Shown in pieces: positions 45,412-54,454 of a stretch of DNA of 64,000 nt. The notes beneath the pieces are model-generated. The model was not told the DNA's origin and searched no databases. It saw nothing but the letters and a program-made list of their open reading frames with translations. The position numbers and the translations under genes were made by a program. Origin of the DNA: Alphaproteobacteria bacterium AO1-B (GTDB lineage Bacteria > Pseudomonadota > Alphaproteobacteria > Rhizobiales > Stappiaceae); NCBI GenBank assembly GCA_001890945.1, contig MLAX01000005.1, positions 1 through 64,000 of the forward strand, written 5' to 3'. Position 1 is the first letter of the stretch. Each line of letters opens with the position of its first letter.

Positions 45412-46797
45412 ATGACCCGCTATCTCCAACAGGCGGGCAGAGCCGCCAATGGACACACATGGGACCCTCCGGAGGGCGCCTTGGATCAAATCACAAGAAT
45501 TCTCGACCGCCTTCTGGCCTTGCATCCGAAAGAGATCGATCTGTCTCTCGGACGCATGCACCGTTTGCTCGCAGCACTTGGATCACCCGAAAAGCGCTTG
45601 CCGCCGGTCATTCACATTGCCGGGACAAATGGCAAAGGTTCAGTGACCGCGACCCTGCGTGCAATTTTGGAGGCATCCGGAAAACGATGCCACGTCTATA
45701 CATCGCCCCATCTCGTCTCCTTCAACGAACGCATCCGGCTCGGAAGTGACGGCAAGTTCGTCTCCGACCCGGAGCTCTTCGATGCGCTGCAACGCTGCGA
45801 AGAGGCCAATGGTGGCGCGGAAATCACCTTCTTCGAGATTACGACAGCGGCCGCTTTTCTGTTGTTTGCCGAACATCCCGCAGATGTCGTCTTGCTGGAG
45901 GTCGGCCTCGGCGGGCGTCTGGACGCTACCAATGTGATCGATGATCCGCTGGTCTCGGTCATAACGCCGGTGTCGATGGATCATGAGAAGTTCCTGGGCG
46001 ATGACCTCAGCGTCATTGCCGCCGAAAAGGCCGGCATAATCAAACCCGGACGCCCGGTTGTTTCAGCGGAACAGGATCCCGCGGCCCAAAAGGTTATCGA
46101 GCGCCAGGCTGCACGGTGCAGAGCAACCCTAAAGGTGTGTGGTCAGGATTTTGTCGCGCACCCGGATCAGGGCCGTATGGCCTATCAGGACGACGATGGT
46201 CTTTTGGATCTCGCGCAGCCAATTCTCGGGGGCGGCCACCAGTATGCCAATTCCGCTCTTGCTCTGGCCGCTCTCAAAGCCGCTAACCTTCTGCCCGATG
46301 TCGCCTCCATCGATGCGGGATTGAAATCCGTGAACTGGCCAGGGCGTCTCCAACCGCTCACCCATGGTCCGTTGGTAGACATGTGCCCGGACGGGTCAGA
46401 AATCTGGCTCGACGGCGGTCATAATCCGGGCGCTGGGGTCACCGTCGCCCAATTCATGGGAGAGCAGGAAGAGCGGGGACCGCGGCCGCTCTATCTGGTT
46501 GCCGGGATGCTGACTACGAAGGATCCTGTCGGCTTTTTCCGGCCCTTTGACGGACTTGTCCGTCATGTCGGAACGGTACCGATCGCAACCACCAACACAG
46601 CGCGCACGCCGGAGGACCTTGCAGATCTCGCCCGGTGCGCCGGTCTTGAAGCGACCCCATTTCCATCCCTAGACGCGGCCCTTGCCGATGTGGCAGCTTG
46701 TGCCGCAAAAGATGGCGAACCACCGCGCATTTTGATTTGCGGTTCGCTTTACTTGGCAGGTGAGGCACTGGCCCGAAACAATATGGCGCCAGACTGA
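45412..46797 (+). CDS. folC: Folylpolyglutamate/dihydrofolate synthase
   Basis: 461 aa Mur-ligase-fold enzyme. P-loop IHIAGTNGKGSVTATL, TSPHLVSFNERIRL, LLEVGLGGRLDATNV, ITPVSMDHEKFLGD and the C-terminal LDGGHNPGAG identify FolC. It makes dihydrofolate and adds glutamates. The first 25 residues before DQITRILDRLLALHPKEIDLSLGRM are not conserved, so a later start (TTG 45481) is possible. It follows accD. Confidence 0.93.
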   Translation: MTRYLQQAGRAANGHTWDPPEGALDQITRILDRLLALHPKEIDLSLGRMHRLLAALGSPEKRLPPVIHIAGTNGKGSVTATLRAILEASGKRCHVYTSPHLVSFNERIRLGSDGKFVSDPELFDALQRCEEANGGAEITFFEITTAAAFLLFAEHPADVVLLEVGLGGRLDATNVIDDPLVSVITPVSMDHEKFLGDDLSVIAAEKAGIIKPGRPVVSAEQDPAAQKVIERQAARCRATLKVCGQDFVAHPDQGRMAYQDDDGLLDLAQPILGGGHQYANSALALAALKAANLLPDVASIDAGLKSVNWPGRLQPLTHGPLVDMCPDGSEIWLDGGHNPGAGVTVAQFMGEQEERGPRPLYLVAGMLTTKDPVGFFRPFDGLVRHVGTVPIATTNTARTPEDLADLARCAGLEATPFPSLDAALADVAACAAKDGEPPRILICGSLYLAGEALARNNMAPD

Positions 46798-46833
46798 CCT
46801 CACCCCTGACACAGGTACTCTGGAGGTTTGTTG

Positions 46834-48096
46834 ATGATGGTTTCGGGTCTGGCATTCAAGCGATTGGCGGCGTGCGCACTCTTTGCCGGATTGCTCACCG
46901 GACCAGCTCTGAGCCTGTCTGACCAATATGAAACCGCGCCGGAAGTGGCACCAGCCCAACTGCTTGACGGGCAAGAGGTTGGTCCGGGATATGCCGTGCT
47001 GCCGCCCGTCAGGAGCACGGGTTTTCTGCATGATTACGAGCTGCAAGCCGATCAGGGCATAGAGCAGGTCCGCGGCGACGGCCTTTTGAAAATGCGATTG
47101 TCGGAAATCAAGGCATTTGTCGCGCTGGAAAGCCTGAAGAATGACGCAAGCTTCCTGGACGGCTTGAAACAATCTGCGCAAAAACCCGTCGAGTTTGTCG
47201 AAAGCACCATTCAGGACCCAGTCGGGACCGCCAAGAGCACCGTTTCAGGTGTGGGCCGGGTTTTCAGCCGGTTGGGCAAAGGAGTGGAATCTGCCGTTAC
47301 CGGTCAGGGCGGGTCGGCCGCTGATATTGCCAAATCCATCACCGGACAGGCGCAGGCGCGGCGCGAACTGGCTGTTCAACTCGGTGTCGACCCTTACACG
47401 TTCGACAAGGCGCTGTCGGCAAAGCTCGACGAGACCGCGAGCGTTACATCTGCCGGAAGCTGGACAGTCACCGCAATAACGGCACTCATTCCCGGCGGCG
47501 TTTTCGTCAATGCCACCCGGGCCGCGGAAGACTTCCGGAACGTGATTGTCGACAGCACCGAAAGCGAGCTGCGTGAGCGGACGCTGGATACCTTTCGAAA
47601 GGCAGGTATTTCGGAACGCAACATTATGAATATCGAGGCAAACCCGCACTACACAGCTTCGGAAAAGGCCATAATCGCATACCAGATGGCCGCAATGCCA
47701 AGTGTACAGGGTCTCGATCTGATCGCCGAACAAGCTGCGGAGGTCGAAGACCGCGGGCTTGCCTATTTCCAGCTGCGCCGGATCGTGCTTTTGGAAACCT
47801 ATCACCGCAAGATTTCCGGCTTGGGCCAGATCAAAGACGTCGGTGGACTTTTGGTCGCAATGCGGCGCGACGGCAAGGCGGCCATCGTCATGCCCTATGA
47901 CACTGTTGCGTGGACAGAACTGGCTGCCAAAACGTTTTCCGATCTGCAGGAAGGCTTGAACCGGTTGCCGTTCCCGCCAACAGGCGTCGATTTTCTGATT
48001 ACAGGGACTGTGACCCAGATGGCCGCCGAACGCATGACCGCCTTTGGTTGGGAAATCACCGGAAATTATCCGATGCCAGAAGGCCCGGTTCACTAA
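46834..48096 (+). CDS. Exported protein of unknown function
   Basis: 420 aa from ATG 46834, 7 nt after GGAGG. Residues 1-28 are a signal peptide (FKRLAACALFAGLLTGPALS). The rest is mixed alpha/beta: a helical region with DPVGTAKSTVSGVGRVFSRLGKGVE, ITGQAQARRELAVQLGVDPYTF and a C-terminal part with VDFLITGTVTQMAAERMTAFGWEI. No lipobox, metal site or known domain is recognised. It follows folC by 36 nt and may be co-transcribed. Probably periplasmic. Confidence 0.75.
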   Translation: MMVSGLAFKRLAACALFAGLLTGPALSLSDQYETAPEVAPAQLLDGQEVGPGYAVLPPVRSTGFLHDYELQADQGIEQVRGDGLLKMRLSEIKAFVALESLKNDASFLDGLKQSAQKPVEFVESTIQDPVGTAKSTVSGVGRVFSRLGKGVESAVTGQGGSAADIAKSITGQAQARRELAVQLGVDPYTFDKALSAKLDETASVTSAGSWTVTAITALIPGGVFVNATRAAEDFRNVIVDSTESELRERTLDTFRKAGISERNIMNIEANPHYTASEKAIIAYQMAAMPSVQGLDLIAEQAAEVEDRGLAYFQLRRIVLLETYHRKISGLGQIKDVGGLLVAMRRDGKAAIVMPYDTVAWTELAAKTFSDLQEGLNRLPFPPTGVDFLITGTVTQMAAERMTAFGWEITGNYPMPEGPVH

Positions 48097-48135
48097 ACCG
48101 CACCCTGTTCTCTGTTACCTCGGCAGAACCTCCCT

Positions 48136-48183
48136 GGCCTTGAGCCGGGGTCACCCATTGAGGTCCCGGCGCAAGGCCGGGAC
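48136..48183. repeat. REP-like palindromic sequence
   Basis: GTCCCGGC (48163-48170), loop GCAAG, GCCGGGAC (48176-48183), preceded by a related half (CTTGAGCCGGGGTCACCCA). Such CCGGG-palindromes are widespread extragenic repeats in Rhizobiales. It also could act as terminator for the exported-protein gene. Confidence 0.45.
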
Positions 48184-48221
48184 AGCAACACAGGCCCTGT
48201 TCCCTCAAGAGAGAATGACTA

Positions 48222-48482
48222 GCTCAGGACCTATTAATTTGATCAAAATGGCGCAGCAAACGGCAATGAGCTGCAAGGAAAAGCGCGACAAGCGGGCTTC
48301 CTGCCCGGTTGAGCGGTTTGACGCAGCAGATCGATGCCGTTTTTGCGTCCCTAGGGATAGGGCGTGTTTGCCCGGCAACGTTGTTGCAAACCTTTGCAAA
48401 CCGGACGGTTTGCAGAAGTTTTGCGCCTCGTATCCGAACAAACCCATCCCTACCATTTCAGTCAAATTAATAGGTCCGGAGC
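48222..48482. mobile_element. MITE-like element, 261 bp
   Basis: Outer ends 48222-48242 and 48462-48482 are 21-bp inverted repeats with one mismatch (core GGACCTATTAATTTGA); pairing continues imperfectly to about 30 bp (48222-48251 with 48453-48482). The element is flanked by a 3-bp direct repeat CTA at 48219-48221 and 48483-48485, a target-site duplication. Inside is no transposase. An internal hairpin TGCAAACC/GGTTTGCA occurs. It is most likely a deletion derivative of an insertion sequence; an IS5-like family is suggested by the short CTA duplication only. Confidence 0.75.
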
Positions 48483-48523
48483 CTAAGTTTATAAACGCGG
48501 TAGGGCACTTTTCAGCGTTTGGG

Positions 48524-49441
48524 TCAAACGCACTCCAGAACCGGGCCTGACAGGCCAGTTTCCCACCCAAGGATCGCGCGTTTGCGGGTAAGGCCCCAGT
48601 GATAACCGCCGAGTTTGCCGCCTTTGGCCAAGACCCGGTGGCAGGGCACGACGAAGGAAATCGGATTGCGCCCCACAGCGGTCCCGACGGCCCGGGACGC
48701 TTTCGGTTTGCCAAGACAGGCCGCGATGTCGGAGTAGGTGGTGGCCTTCCCCATCGGGATTTTCAAAAGCGTCTGCCAAACCCGGATCTCAAAATCAGTC
48801 CCGATCATGACGATGTTGAGCGGTTGATCTTCTTGCCACTTTTTTGGGTCAAACACCCGGCCTGCATATTTGGCCGTTTCTTCCGGGTCATTGCGAAAGC
48901 TTGCCGCTGGCCAACGCTCGCACATATCGCTGAGCGCGCTGTCCTCTTCCCCGGGATCCGCAAAGCCGAGACCGGCCAGGCCCTTGTCGGTGGCCATGAT
49001 CAGCACCTGGCCGAACGGCGAGGGATGAAATCCGTAGGTGATGTTCAAACCGGCACCGCGATTGCGGTAATCCCCCGGTGTCATCGCCTCATGGGTAACA
49101 AAGAGATCGTGCAACCGGGATGAGCCCGACAGACCAACTTCATAGGAAGCATCCAAAACGCTTGCCGTATCGCGCAGCAACGCTTTGGCGTGGTCCAGCG
49201 TAATCGCCTGAAGAAACTGTTTCGGTGTGAGTCCAGCCCAGCGCGCAAACACTCGTTGCAACTGGATCGGCTGCAAACCGGCTTCCTTCGCCAACAATTC
49301 AAGGGTCGGCTGATCCCGCCAGTCTTCTGTGATCCGTTTCAGCGTTTGACGGACAACTGCATAGTTTTCAGCCGCCTCCTCACCGACAGAGATCAGCTTG
49401 GGGTCAGACGCCAATTGTGAAAGATCGAGTGCCTTGGTCAT
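48524..49441 (-). CDS. AraC-type HTH fused to methylated-DNA-cysteine methyltransferase (Ada-like)
   Basis: 305 aa. Residues 25-115 are an AraC-type helix-turn-helix (LAKEAGLQPIQLQRVFARWAGLTPKQFLQA). Residues 130-300 are an O6-alkylguanine-DNA alkyltransferase with acceptor Cys267 in VVPCHRVL and GKATTYSDIAACLGKPKASRAVGTAVGRNP. It lacks the N-terminal zinc/phosphotriester domain of true Ada, so it can repair O6-alkylguanine but cannot be activated by the methylphosphotriester route; how its HTH is controlled is unclear. It stands alone on the minus strand. Confidence 0.9.
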   Translation of the reverse strand: MTKALDLSQLASDPKLISVGEEAAENYAVVRQTLKRITEDWRDQPTLELLAKEAGLQPIQLQRVFARWAGLTPKQFLQAITLDHAKALLRDTASVLDASYEVGLSGSSRLHDLFVTHEAMTPGDYRNRGAGLNITYGFHPSPFGQVLIMATDKGLAGLGFADPGEEDSALSDMCERWPAASFRNDPEETAKYAGRVFDPKKWQEDQPLNIVMIGTDFEIRVWQTLLKIPMGKATTYSDIAACLGKPKASRAVGTAVGRNPISFVVPCHRVLAKGGKLGGYHWGLTRKRAILGWETGLSGPVLECV

Positions 49442-49521
49442 GTCAAAACCATCGTTTCCTGTAATTAGACCAGACTATATCTCCCGTCGTTAGGGACTTC
49501 GACCCGATTTGCGAGCCATTC

Positions 49522-49983
49522 TCACCCAAGCGCATCCTTGAAGTGATCGGCCGAGACAGCAGGGCCCTTTCGCGTGCTCAAAAGGATATTGGTTTCCGTT
49601 CCAGCAATTCCTTGAATCAGCCGGATGCGATGAAGGGCATCATCAAAAGCTTCCAGGTCTCTGGTGGCGATCTCCAGAACGAGGTCCCACTTTCCGTTCG
49701 TTGAGTGAATCGCGCGCACTTCTGTCATTGCCGCAAGCGCCTTGCTGACCGGATCTGTGTTCCGCCCATCAACATGAACAAGCGTCACGGCCCTGATCGG
49801 CAAGTCCCGCCAATCATCTCTCAGAACGGCTGTAAACCCAAGAATTTCGCCGGTTTCGATAAGCTTTTCCATGCGGGAGCGAACGGTCGCACGGGAAACT
49901 TTCAAATCGGTTGCCAAATCGGAAACCGACCTGCGGCCATCATGACGTAAAAGCGAGATCAACCGTGTATCAAGATTGTCCAT
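49522..49983 (-). CDS. Lrp/AsnC-family regulator
   Basis: 153 aa from ATG 49983. It opens DNLDTRLISLLRHDGRRSVSDLATDLKVSRATVRSRMEKLIETGEILGFTAVL (HTH), then a RAM domain with VTLVHVDGRN and GKWDLVLEIATRDLEAFDDAL. It is divergent from arginase and OCD genes, whose ligand-controlled expression (by arginine or ornithine) it probably governs. The upstream frame to 50043 overlaps the intergenic region and is not used. Confidence 0.88.
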   Translation of the reverse strand: MDNLDTRLISLLRHDGRRSVSDLATDLKVSRATVRSRMEKLIETGEILGFTAVLRDDWRDLPIRAVTLVHVDGRNTDPVSKALAAMTEVRAIHSTNGKWDLVLEIATRDLEAFDDALHRIRLIQGIAGTETNILLSTRKGPAVSADHFKDALG

Positions 49984-50010
49984 TGTAACATTCTGATAAA
50001 TTATAGTTCT

Positions 50011-50038
50011 CAAAATGATAGATCTCAGCACTATTTTG
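50011..50038. promoter_or_regulatory. AT-rich repeat in the lrp/arginase intergenic region
   Basis: CAAAAT (50011-50016) and ATTTTG (50033-50038), each continuing as ..GATAG and CTA.. on the inner side, form an imperfect inverted repeat in an AT-rich divergent promoter region. Lrp-type proteins bind such sequences. Evidence is positional. Confidence 0.35.
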
Positions 50039-50120
50039 ATCAAGTCTCAGGATTTACTCCGCCGCGTCACATCCGCACTCTTTGCGCGAATAATTGTCAT
50101 CGGCGCAGAGGCGGGAAACC

Positions 50121-51053
50121 TTGAAGCAGAATATCGTTCTTGTCGGAGCTCCGGTCGAAGAAGGCACCGGGCGGCGTGGTTGCCTCATGGGGCCCGATGC
50201 CTACCGGACAGCGGGACTCGCCACGACCCTGGAAGCCCTTGGTCATTACGTCCGCGATGACGGCAATCTGCAACCCGAAACGGTGGACGATATCCGCCCG
50301 CCCAACGGGATCGTGAAGAATTTTGGCGCTTATGCCGGCTGGACACGATCGCTCTTCAAAAAAGCCTCCGACCTCGGAACCGGTGACAGTTTTCCGATCT
50401 ACCTCGGCGGTGACCATTCCCTAGCAGCCGGAACCGTGGCCGGGCAGGCAAAGGCTGCAGCTGAAAAAGGCAGGCCCTTGTTTGTTCTCTGGCTCGACGC
50501 CCACTCGGACTTTCACACGCTGGAAAGCACAGACAGCGGCAATCTGCATGGAACACCGCTTGCGTTTGCTTGTGGCTTGCCGGGGTTTGATGCCGTGCTT
50601 GGCGCGCCCTTGACCCACCCGGTTTCGGCAAACCGGGTGGAAATCATGGGCGTGCGGTCCATTGATGAGGCTGAGCGAGACTTTCTTGTCCGCCATGGCG
50701 CAGGTGTTTCCGATATGCGCCGGATTGACGAAGAGGGGATCGGCAAACTCCTTCACCCGTTCCTCAATCGCGTTCGCGCCGAAAATGGTCTGCTGCACGT
50801 GAGCCTCGATGTGGATTTCCTGGATCCGGACATTGCTCCAGCCGTCGGCACCACCGTCCCGGGCGGGGCAACGTTCCGTGAAGCACACCTGGTCATGGAA
50901 ATGCTGCACGACAGCGGGCTGGTGACATCGCTCGATCTCGTTGAACTCAACCCCTTTCTGGATGACCGCGGCAAGACCGCCCGCTTGATGGTCGACCTGA
51001 CCGGCAGCTTGTTCGGCCGTCGCGTCTTCGACCGTCCGACACGCAGCTATTGA
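50121..51053 (+). CDS. rocF: Arginase
   Basis: 310 aa from TTG 50121, preceded by AGAGGCGGG; the open frame begins at TTG 50094. Manganese-site motifs are YLGGDHSLAAG, LWLDAHSDFHT, SLDVDFLDPDIAP and a Glu in SLDLVELNPF. The opening NIVLVGAPVEEGTGRRGCLMGPDAYR is typical. It splits arginine into ornithine and urea. OCD follows 7 nt later, forming a catabolic pair from arginine to proline. Confidence 0.93.
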   Translation: MKQNIVLVGAPVEEGTGRRGCLMGPDAYRTAGLATTLEALGHYVRDDGNLQPETVDDIRPPNGIVKNFGAYAGWTRSLFKKASDLGTGDSFPIYLGGDHSLAAGTVAGQAKAAAEKGRPLFVLWLDAHSDFHTLESTDSGNLHGTPLAFACGLPGFDAVLGAPLTHPVSANRVEIMGVRSIDEAERDFLVRHGAGVSDMRRIDEEGIGKLLHPFLNRVRAENGLLHVSLDVDFLDPDIAPAVGTTVPGGATFREAHLVMEMLHDSGLVTSLDLVELNPFLDDRGKTARLMVDLTGSLFGRRVFDRPTRSY

Positions 51054-51060
51054 GGACCCC

Positions 51061-52149
51061 ATGACTGAGACCCTTCACAATCCGAACCCATCCGACCTGG
51101 CTTACGTGCCTTTTGTCAGTGTCGACAACATGATGCGCAACGTCCGGGCCATTGGTGCAGAGACCTTCATGCGCGGCATCGCCGACTACATCGAGCAGGA
51201 TTTCCGCCGGTGGGAGAGTTTCGACAAGAAACCCCGGATCCCCGCACATGCACCGCAAGGCGTGATCGAGTTGATGCCCGCGAGCGATGATGAGTATTTC
51301 GGCTTCAAATACGTCAACGGGCACCCGGGCAACACACGCACCGGCATGCAGACGGTTACAGGCTTCGGCGTCTTGTCGCACATGTCGACCGGCTATCCGG
51401 TGCTGTTTACGGAAATGACGATCCTGACCGCGCTGCGGACAGCCGCCAATTCTGCGCTTGCGGCAAAATATCTGGCGCCAAAGAACTCAAAAACCATGGC
51501 GATCATCGGAAATGGCGCACAGTCTGATTTCCAGTGTCTGGCTTTCAAGGACATGCTCGGCATCACCGATATCCGCGCCTATGACATTGAACCGGCGGCC
51601 AGTTTGCGCTTGGCGCGAAACCTCGCGCACTCCGGACTGAATGTGACGATCTGCAAAACGCCGGAAGACGCCATTGAAGGCGCTGAAATCATCACAACCG
51701 TAACCGCCGACAAACGCTATGCCACGATCCTAACCGACAACATGGTGGGGTCTGGCGTCCATATCAATGCGATTGGCGGCGACTGCCCCGGCAAGACCGA
51801 ACTGCACAAGGACATCCTGCTCCGGTCCGATATCTTCGTGGAACTGACCGAACAGACCCGAGAAGAGGGCGAACTCCAGCAACTTGATGCCGATCATCCG
51901 GTAACGGAGCTATGGCAGGTTTATGCAGGCCATGCGGAAGGCAGAACCTCTGATACTCAGATCACGTTGTTCGACAGTGTCGGCTTTGCGATCGAGGATT
52001 TTTCCGCCCTTCGGTATGTCAACGATATGCTGCCAAGCACCGGACACTTCGAAAAACTGGATCTTCTCGCAGACCCCGACGACCCACGCGATCTCTACGG
52101 CATGGTTCTGCGCTCAGATGCCAGCAATGGCGACGACAGAGCGGCCTAA
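51061..52149 (+). CDS. ocd: Ornithine cyclodeaminase
   Basis: 362 aa of the OCD/mu-crystallin family. Seen: FVSVDNMMRNVRAIGAETFM, KYVNGHPGNTRTGMQTVTGFGVL, the NAD-binding TMAIIGNGAQSDFQCLAFK and NAIGGDCPGKTELHKDI. It converts ornithine to proline and ammonia with NAD. Coupled with arginase (7-nt gap) it completes arginine to proline conversion; control by the divergent Lrp-type gene is likely. Confidence 0.93.
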   Translation: MTETLHNPNPSDLAYVPFVSVDNMMRNVRAIGAETFMRGIADYIEQDFRRWESFDKKPRIPAHAPQGVIELMPASDDEYFGFKYVNGHPGNTRTGMQTVTGFGVLSHMSTGYPVLFTEMTILTALRTAANSALAAKYLAPKNSKTMAIIGNGAQSDFQCLAFKDMLGITDIRAYDIEPAASLRLARNLAHSGLNVTICKTPEDAIEGAEIITTVTADKRYATILTDNMVGSGVHINAIGGDCPGKTELHKDILLRSDIFVELTEQTREEGELQQLDADHPVTELWQVYAGHAEGRTSDTQITLFDSVGFAIEDFSALRYVNDMLPSTGHFEKLDLLADPDDPRDLYGMVLRSDASNGDDRAA

Positions 52150-52178
52150 CAAAACTTCGAATGCGGCCCTGCTGCTAG

Positions 52179-52251
52179 GAGATGAAACGGTAGGGAGCCT
52201 TGGGCCAAGCCCACTGCTGTCCGGCTAAGGTTTCGGGCTCCTTTGCATCTC
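52179..52251. terminator. Nested stem-loops between convergent ocd and pyrF
   Basis: GAGATG (52179-52184) with CATCTC (52246-52251), GGAGCC (52194-52199) with GGCTCC (52236-52241) and an inner TGGGC/GCCCA hairpin (52201-52213) are nested. It is probably a shared terminator, but the layered structure is more complex than usual. Confidence 0.45.
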
Positions 52252-52254
52252 ACC

Positions 52255-52980
52255 TCAAAGCGCCGAAGAAATTTCCTCAACGACGGCTTCGGCGGCGGCT
52301 CTCGGGTCATCTGCCTTTGAAATCGGGCGGCCAATGACGAGGTAATCGCTGCCCGCCTTGATCGCGTCCGCTGGTGTCATCACCCGGCGCTGATCACCCG
52401 CAGCACTGCCCGCCGGCCGAATCCCTGGGGTGACAATGACCAGCTCATCACCTAGAGCCTTGCGCATTTCTGCCGATTCTGTCGGTGCGCACACAATCCC
52501 GCCCATTCCGGCAAGCTTTGCATCCTTTGCCCGCGCTTCGACAACGCTTGCAATCGGGCCGGTGTATCCGGCGGCAACAAGATCGGTTTCATCCATGGAA
52601 GTCAGAACCGTCACCCCAAGAATACACAGATCCGGATTTCCTTCTTCCGCCAGACCCTTCAGCGCAGCGCGCATGGTTTTTGGATAGGCATGCACCGTCA
52701 TGAAGGTCATGCCCATCTTGGCGACATTGCGCACCGCCTTTGTGATGGTGTTGTCGATGTCATGGAGTTTCACGTCCAGAAAGATTTTATGGCCGCTCTC
52801 GGCAAGCTCACGGGCAAACTCAAGACCGCCGGCAAACTGCAGTTCCATGCCGATCTTGTAGACGCCAACCACGCCTTCCGTCTGTTTGACCAGCGTCTCC
52901 GCCTCAGCGACGGTCGGAACATCCAGCGGCAGCATCAAGCGCTCGAGCGCTGTTTTCGGGGCAAAGCGGCTTGTCGGCAT
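52255..52980 (-). CDS. pyrF: Orotidine 5'-phosphate decarboxylase
   Basis: 241 aa TIM barrel. LMLPLDVPTVAEAETLV, the catalytic KIFLDVKLHDIDNTITKA (Lys and two Asp), GVTVLTSMDETDL and VTPGIRPAGSAAGDQRRVMTPADAI are diagnostic. It gives UMP from OMP. The start is ATG 52980. It is convergent with ocd and divergent from hisB. Confidence 0.95.
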   Translation of the reverse strand: MPTSRFAPKTALERLMLPLDVPTVAEAETLVKQTEGVVGVYKIGMELQFAGGLEFARELAESGHKIFLDVKLHDIDNTITKAVRNVAKMGMTFMTVHAYPKTMRAALKGLAEEGNPDLCILGVTVLTSMDETDLVAAGYTGPIASVVEARAKDAKLAGMGGIVCAPTESAEMRKALGDELVIVTPGIRPAGSAAGDQRRVMTPADAIKAGSDYLVIGRPISKADDPRAAAEAVVEEISSAL

Positions 52981-53224
52981 TGGGAACTCCTCGAGGCGAA
53001 TTTGCCCGTTCCTAACACCAAGGATATCGCCGCACTACCGAATATCGCGGCCCCTCTGTGAGCTCGGTTCACAAACGATGTCACAAACAGGCGACACGGA
53101 TCCACTTTCCGGCGGCTGACAAATGAAGCAAATGGTCGTGTTTTCAGCTATTTTCTTAAGTGGTTCAGGCTGCTACAACTGCGCCGCCGGTCAGCTTTGA
53201 CGGCTTAAAAGGAGATTGCCCTTC
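52981..53224. other. Divergent region between pyrF and hisB
   Basis: 244 nt without a gene. It should carry the pyrF promoter and the histidine operon promoter. AAGGAG at 53210-53215 serves hisB. No leader peptide rich in His codons or other attenuator was found. Confidence 0.4.
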
Positions 53225-53818
53225 ATGCGCACAGCGAGCGTATCGCGCGACACCAAGGAAACCAAAATCTCGATCGAGATCAATCTGGACGGAACGGGCG
53301 CCTATGACGTCCAGACCGGTGTCGGGTTCTTTGACCATATGCTGGAACAACTGGCGCGCCATTCGCTGATCGACATCAAGGTCCGGGCGGACGGCGACAC
53401 GCATATCGATTTTCACCACACGGTCGAAGACACCGGCATTGCCCTCGGTCAGGCTCTATCCAAGGCAATCGGAGACATGGCCGGAATTACGCGGTATGCG
53501 GATACGCATCTAGCCATGGACGAGGCCCTGACACGCTGCGCGCTGGATGTGTCCGGACGCCCTTTCCTTGTCTGGGACGTAACCTTTGACCGCGACAAGG
53601 TCGGCGACTTCGACACGGAGCTGTTCGAAGAATTCTTCCGCGCATTTGCCATGAACGGCGGTCTAACGCTTCATATCGCCAATCTCTACGGATCAAACTG
53701 TCACCATATCGCCGAAACCTGCTTCAAGGCCGTGGCCCGGACGCTACGCAAGGCAATTGAGATCGACCCGCGTCAGGCCGACCGCGTGCCGACCACAAAA
53801 GGTCAGCTCGGCGGTTGA
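53225..53818 (+). CDS. hisB: Imidazoleglycerol-phosphate dehydratase
   Basis: 197 aa, single-function HisB. Metal-binding [12 protein letters not shown] and [14 protein letters not shown] are present, as is [22 protein letters not shown] 53225 has AAGGAG upstream; a TTG three codons earlier is less likely. First gene of the his operon here. Confidence 0.96.
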   Translation: MRTASVSRDTKETKISIEINLDGTGAYDVQTGVGFFDHMLEQLARHSLIDIKVRADGDTHIDFHHTVEDTGIALGQALSKAIGDMAGITRYADTHLAMDEALTRCALDVSGRPFLVWDVTFDRDKVGDFDTELFEEFFRAFAMNGGLTLHIANLYGSNCHHIAETCFKAVARTLRKAIEIDPRQADRVPTTKGQLGG

Positions 53819-53820
53819 GG

Positions 53821-53926
53821 CTAGAGCATTGGGCGTTTTGATTGAAACGCCCAAAGACGCTCGACCACTTAAAAGCGATCAGCTTTGGGCGTAAAATCGA
53901 TTTTGATTTGACGCCCGCTGATCTAG
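53821..53926. repeat. Two-hairpin repeat element in the his operon
   Basis: Hairpin 1: TTGGGCGTTT (53829-53838) with AAACGCCCAA (53845-53854). Hairpin 2: arms 53887-53898 and 53905-53916, 12 bp with one mismatch, sharing the GGGCGT core. The ends read CTAGAGC and GATCTAG. The layout is that of a dispersed extragenic palindromic repeat inserted between hisB and the DUF2628 gene, within the operon. Confidence 0.6.
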
Positions 53927-53950
53927 CAACTTCGAAGAACGGATCGGCAC

Positions 53951-54454
53951 ATGACCAGTTACGTCGTGATGGCACCGCCCGAATTTGAATCGCTGAATGG
54001 CGACCCGGAAATCACCGGCCGGATGCAATTCGTGCCGGACAAGTTTTCGCCGCTTGCCTTCCTGTTTTCCATTCCGTGGATTCTCTTTCATCGGATGTGG
54101 CTGGTGTTGCTGGGCTATCTGGCTGTCACCCTGGTGATCGAGATCGCTGCGCTGTCGTTGGGCGGAGCCGCAATGAGCATCGCAGCCTTTTCGATTGCCA
54201 TTCTCTTCGGGTTTGAGGCCCAGGCGCTACGCTGCTGGTCCTTGGAGCGCAAGGGATGGCAAATGGTCGGTGTTGCCGAAGGGAACGGCCGGGAAGAAGC
54301 TGAAATCCGGTTCTTCGCCAATCGCATGAACAAAGAACAGACCCCAATTACAAGAGACCAGCAGACCACGCGGCCCGCCACCAATCCGATCATTCCAAGG
54401 ATCGGAAGCGAGCAGGTTGTCGGTCTGACGCTTGGTCCGGAGACCCGTCAATGA
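53951..54454 (+). CDS. DUF2628 membrane protein
   Basis: 167 aa. [31 protein letters not shown] and later hydrophobic segments, ending in [23 protein letters not shown], are the DUF2628 hallmark. The C-terminal 40 residues are hydrophilic. The same protein type commonly sits in the his operon of Rhizobiales; its role is unknown. It overlaps hisH by 4 nt (ATGA). Confidence 0.82.
   Translation: MTSYVVMAPPEFESLNGDPEITGRMQFVPDKFSPLAFLFSIPWILFHRMWLVLLGYLAVTLVIEIAALSLGGAAMSIAAFSIAILFGFEAQALRCWSLERKGWQMVGVAEGNGREEAEIRFFANRMNKEQTPITRDQQTTRPATNPIIPRIGSEQVVGLTLGPETRQ

Noticed and set aside
48205..48714. 169-codon minus frame covering the MITE-like element and the end of the Ada-like gene
   Set aside because: It crosses both element ends and overlaps a real gene in another frame; no transposase sequence is seen in it.
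52150..52254. Riboswitch between ocd and pyrF
   Set aside because: The genes converge here, so the structured segment is 3' to both; no known riboswitch core was recognised.
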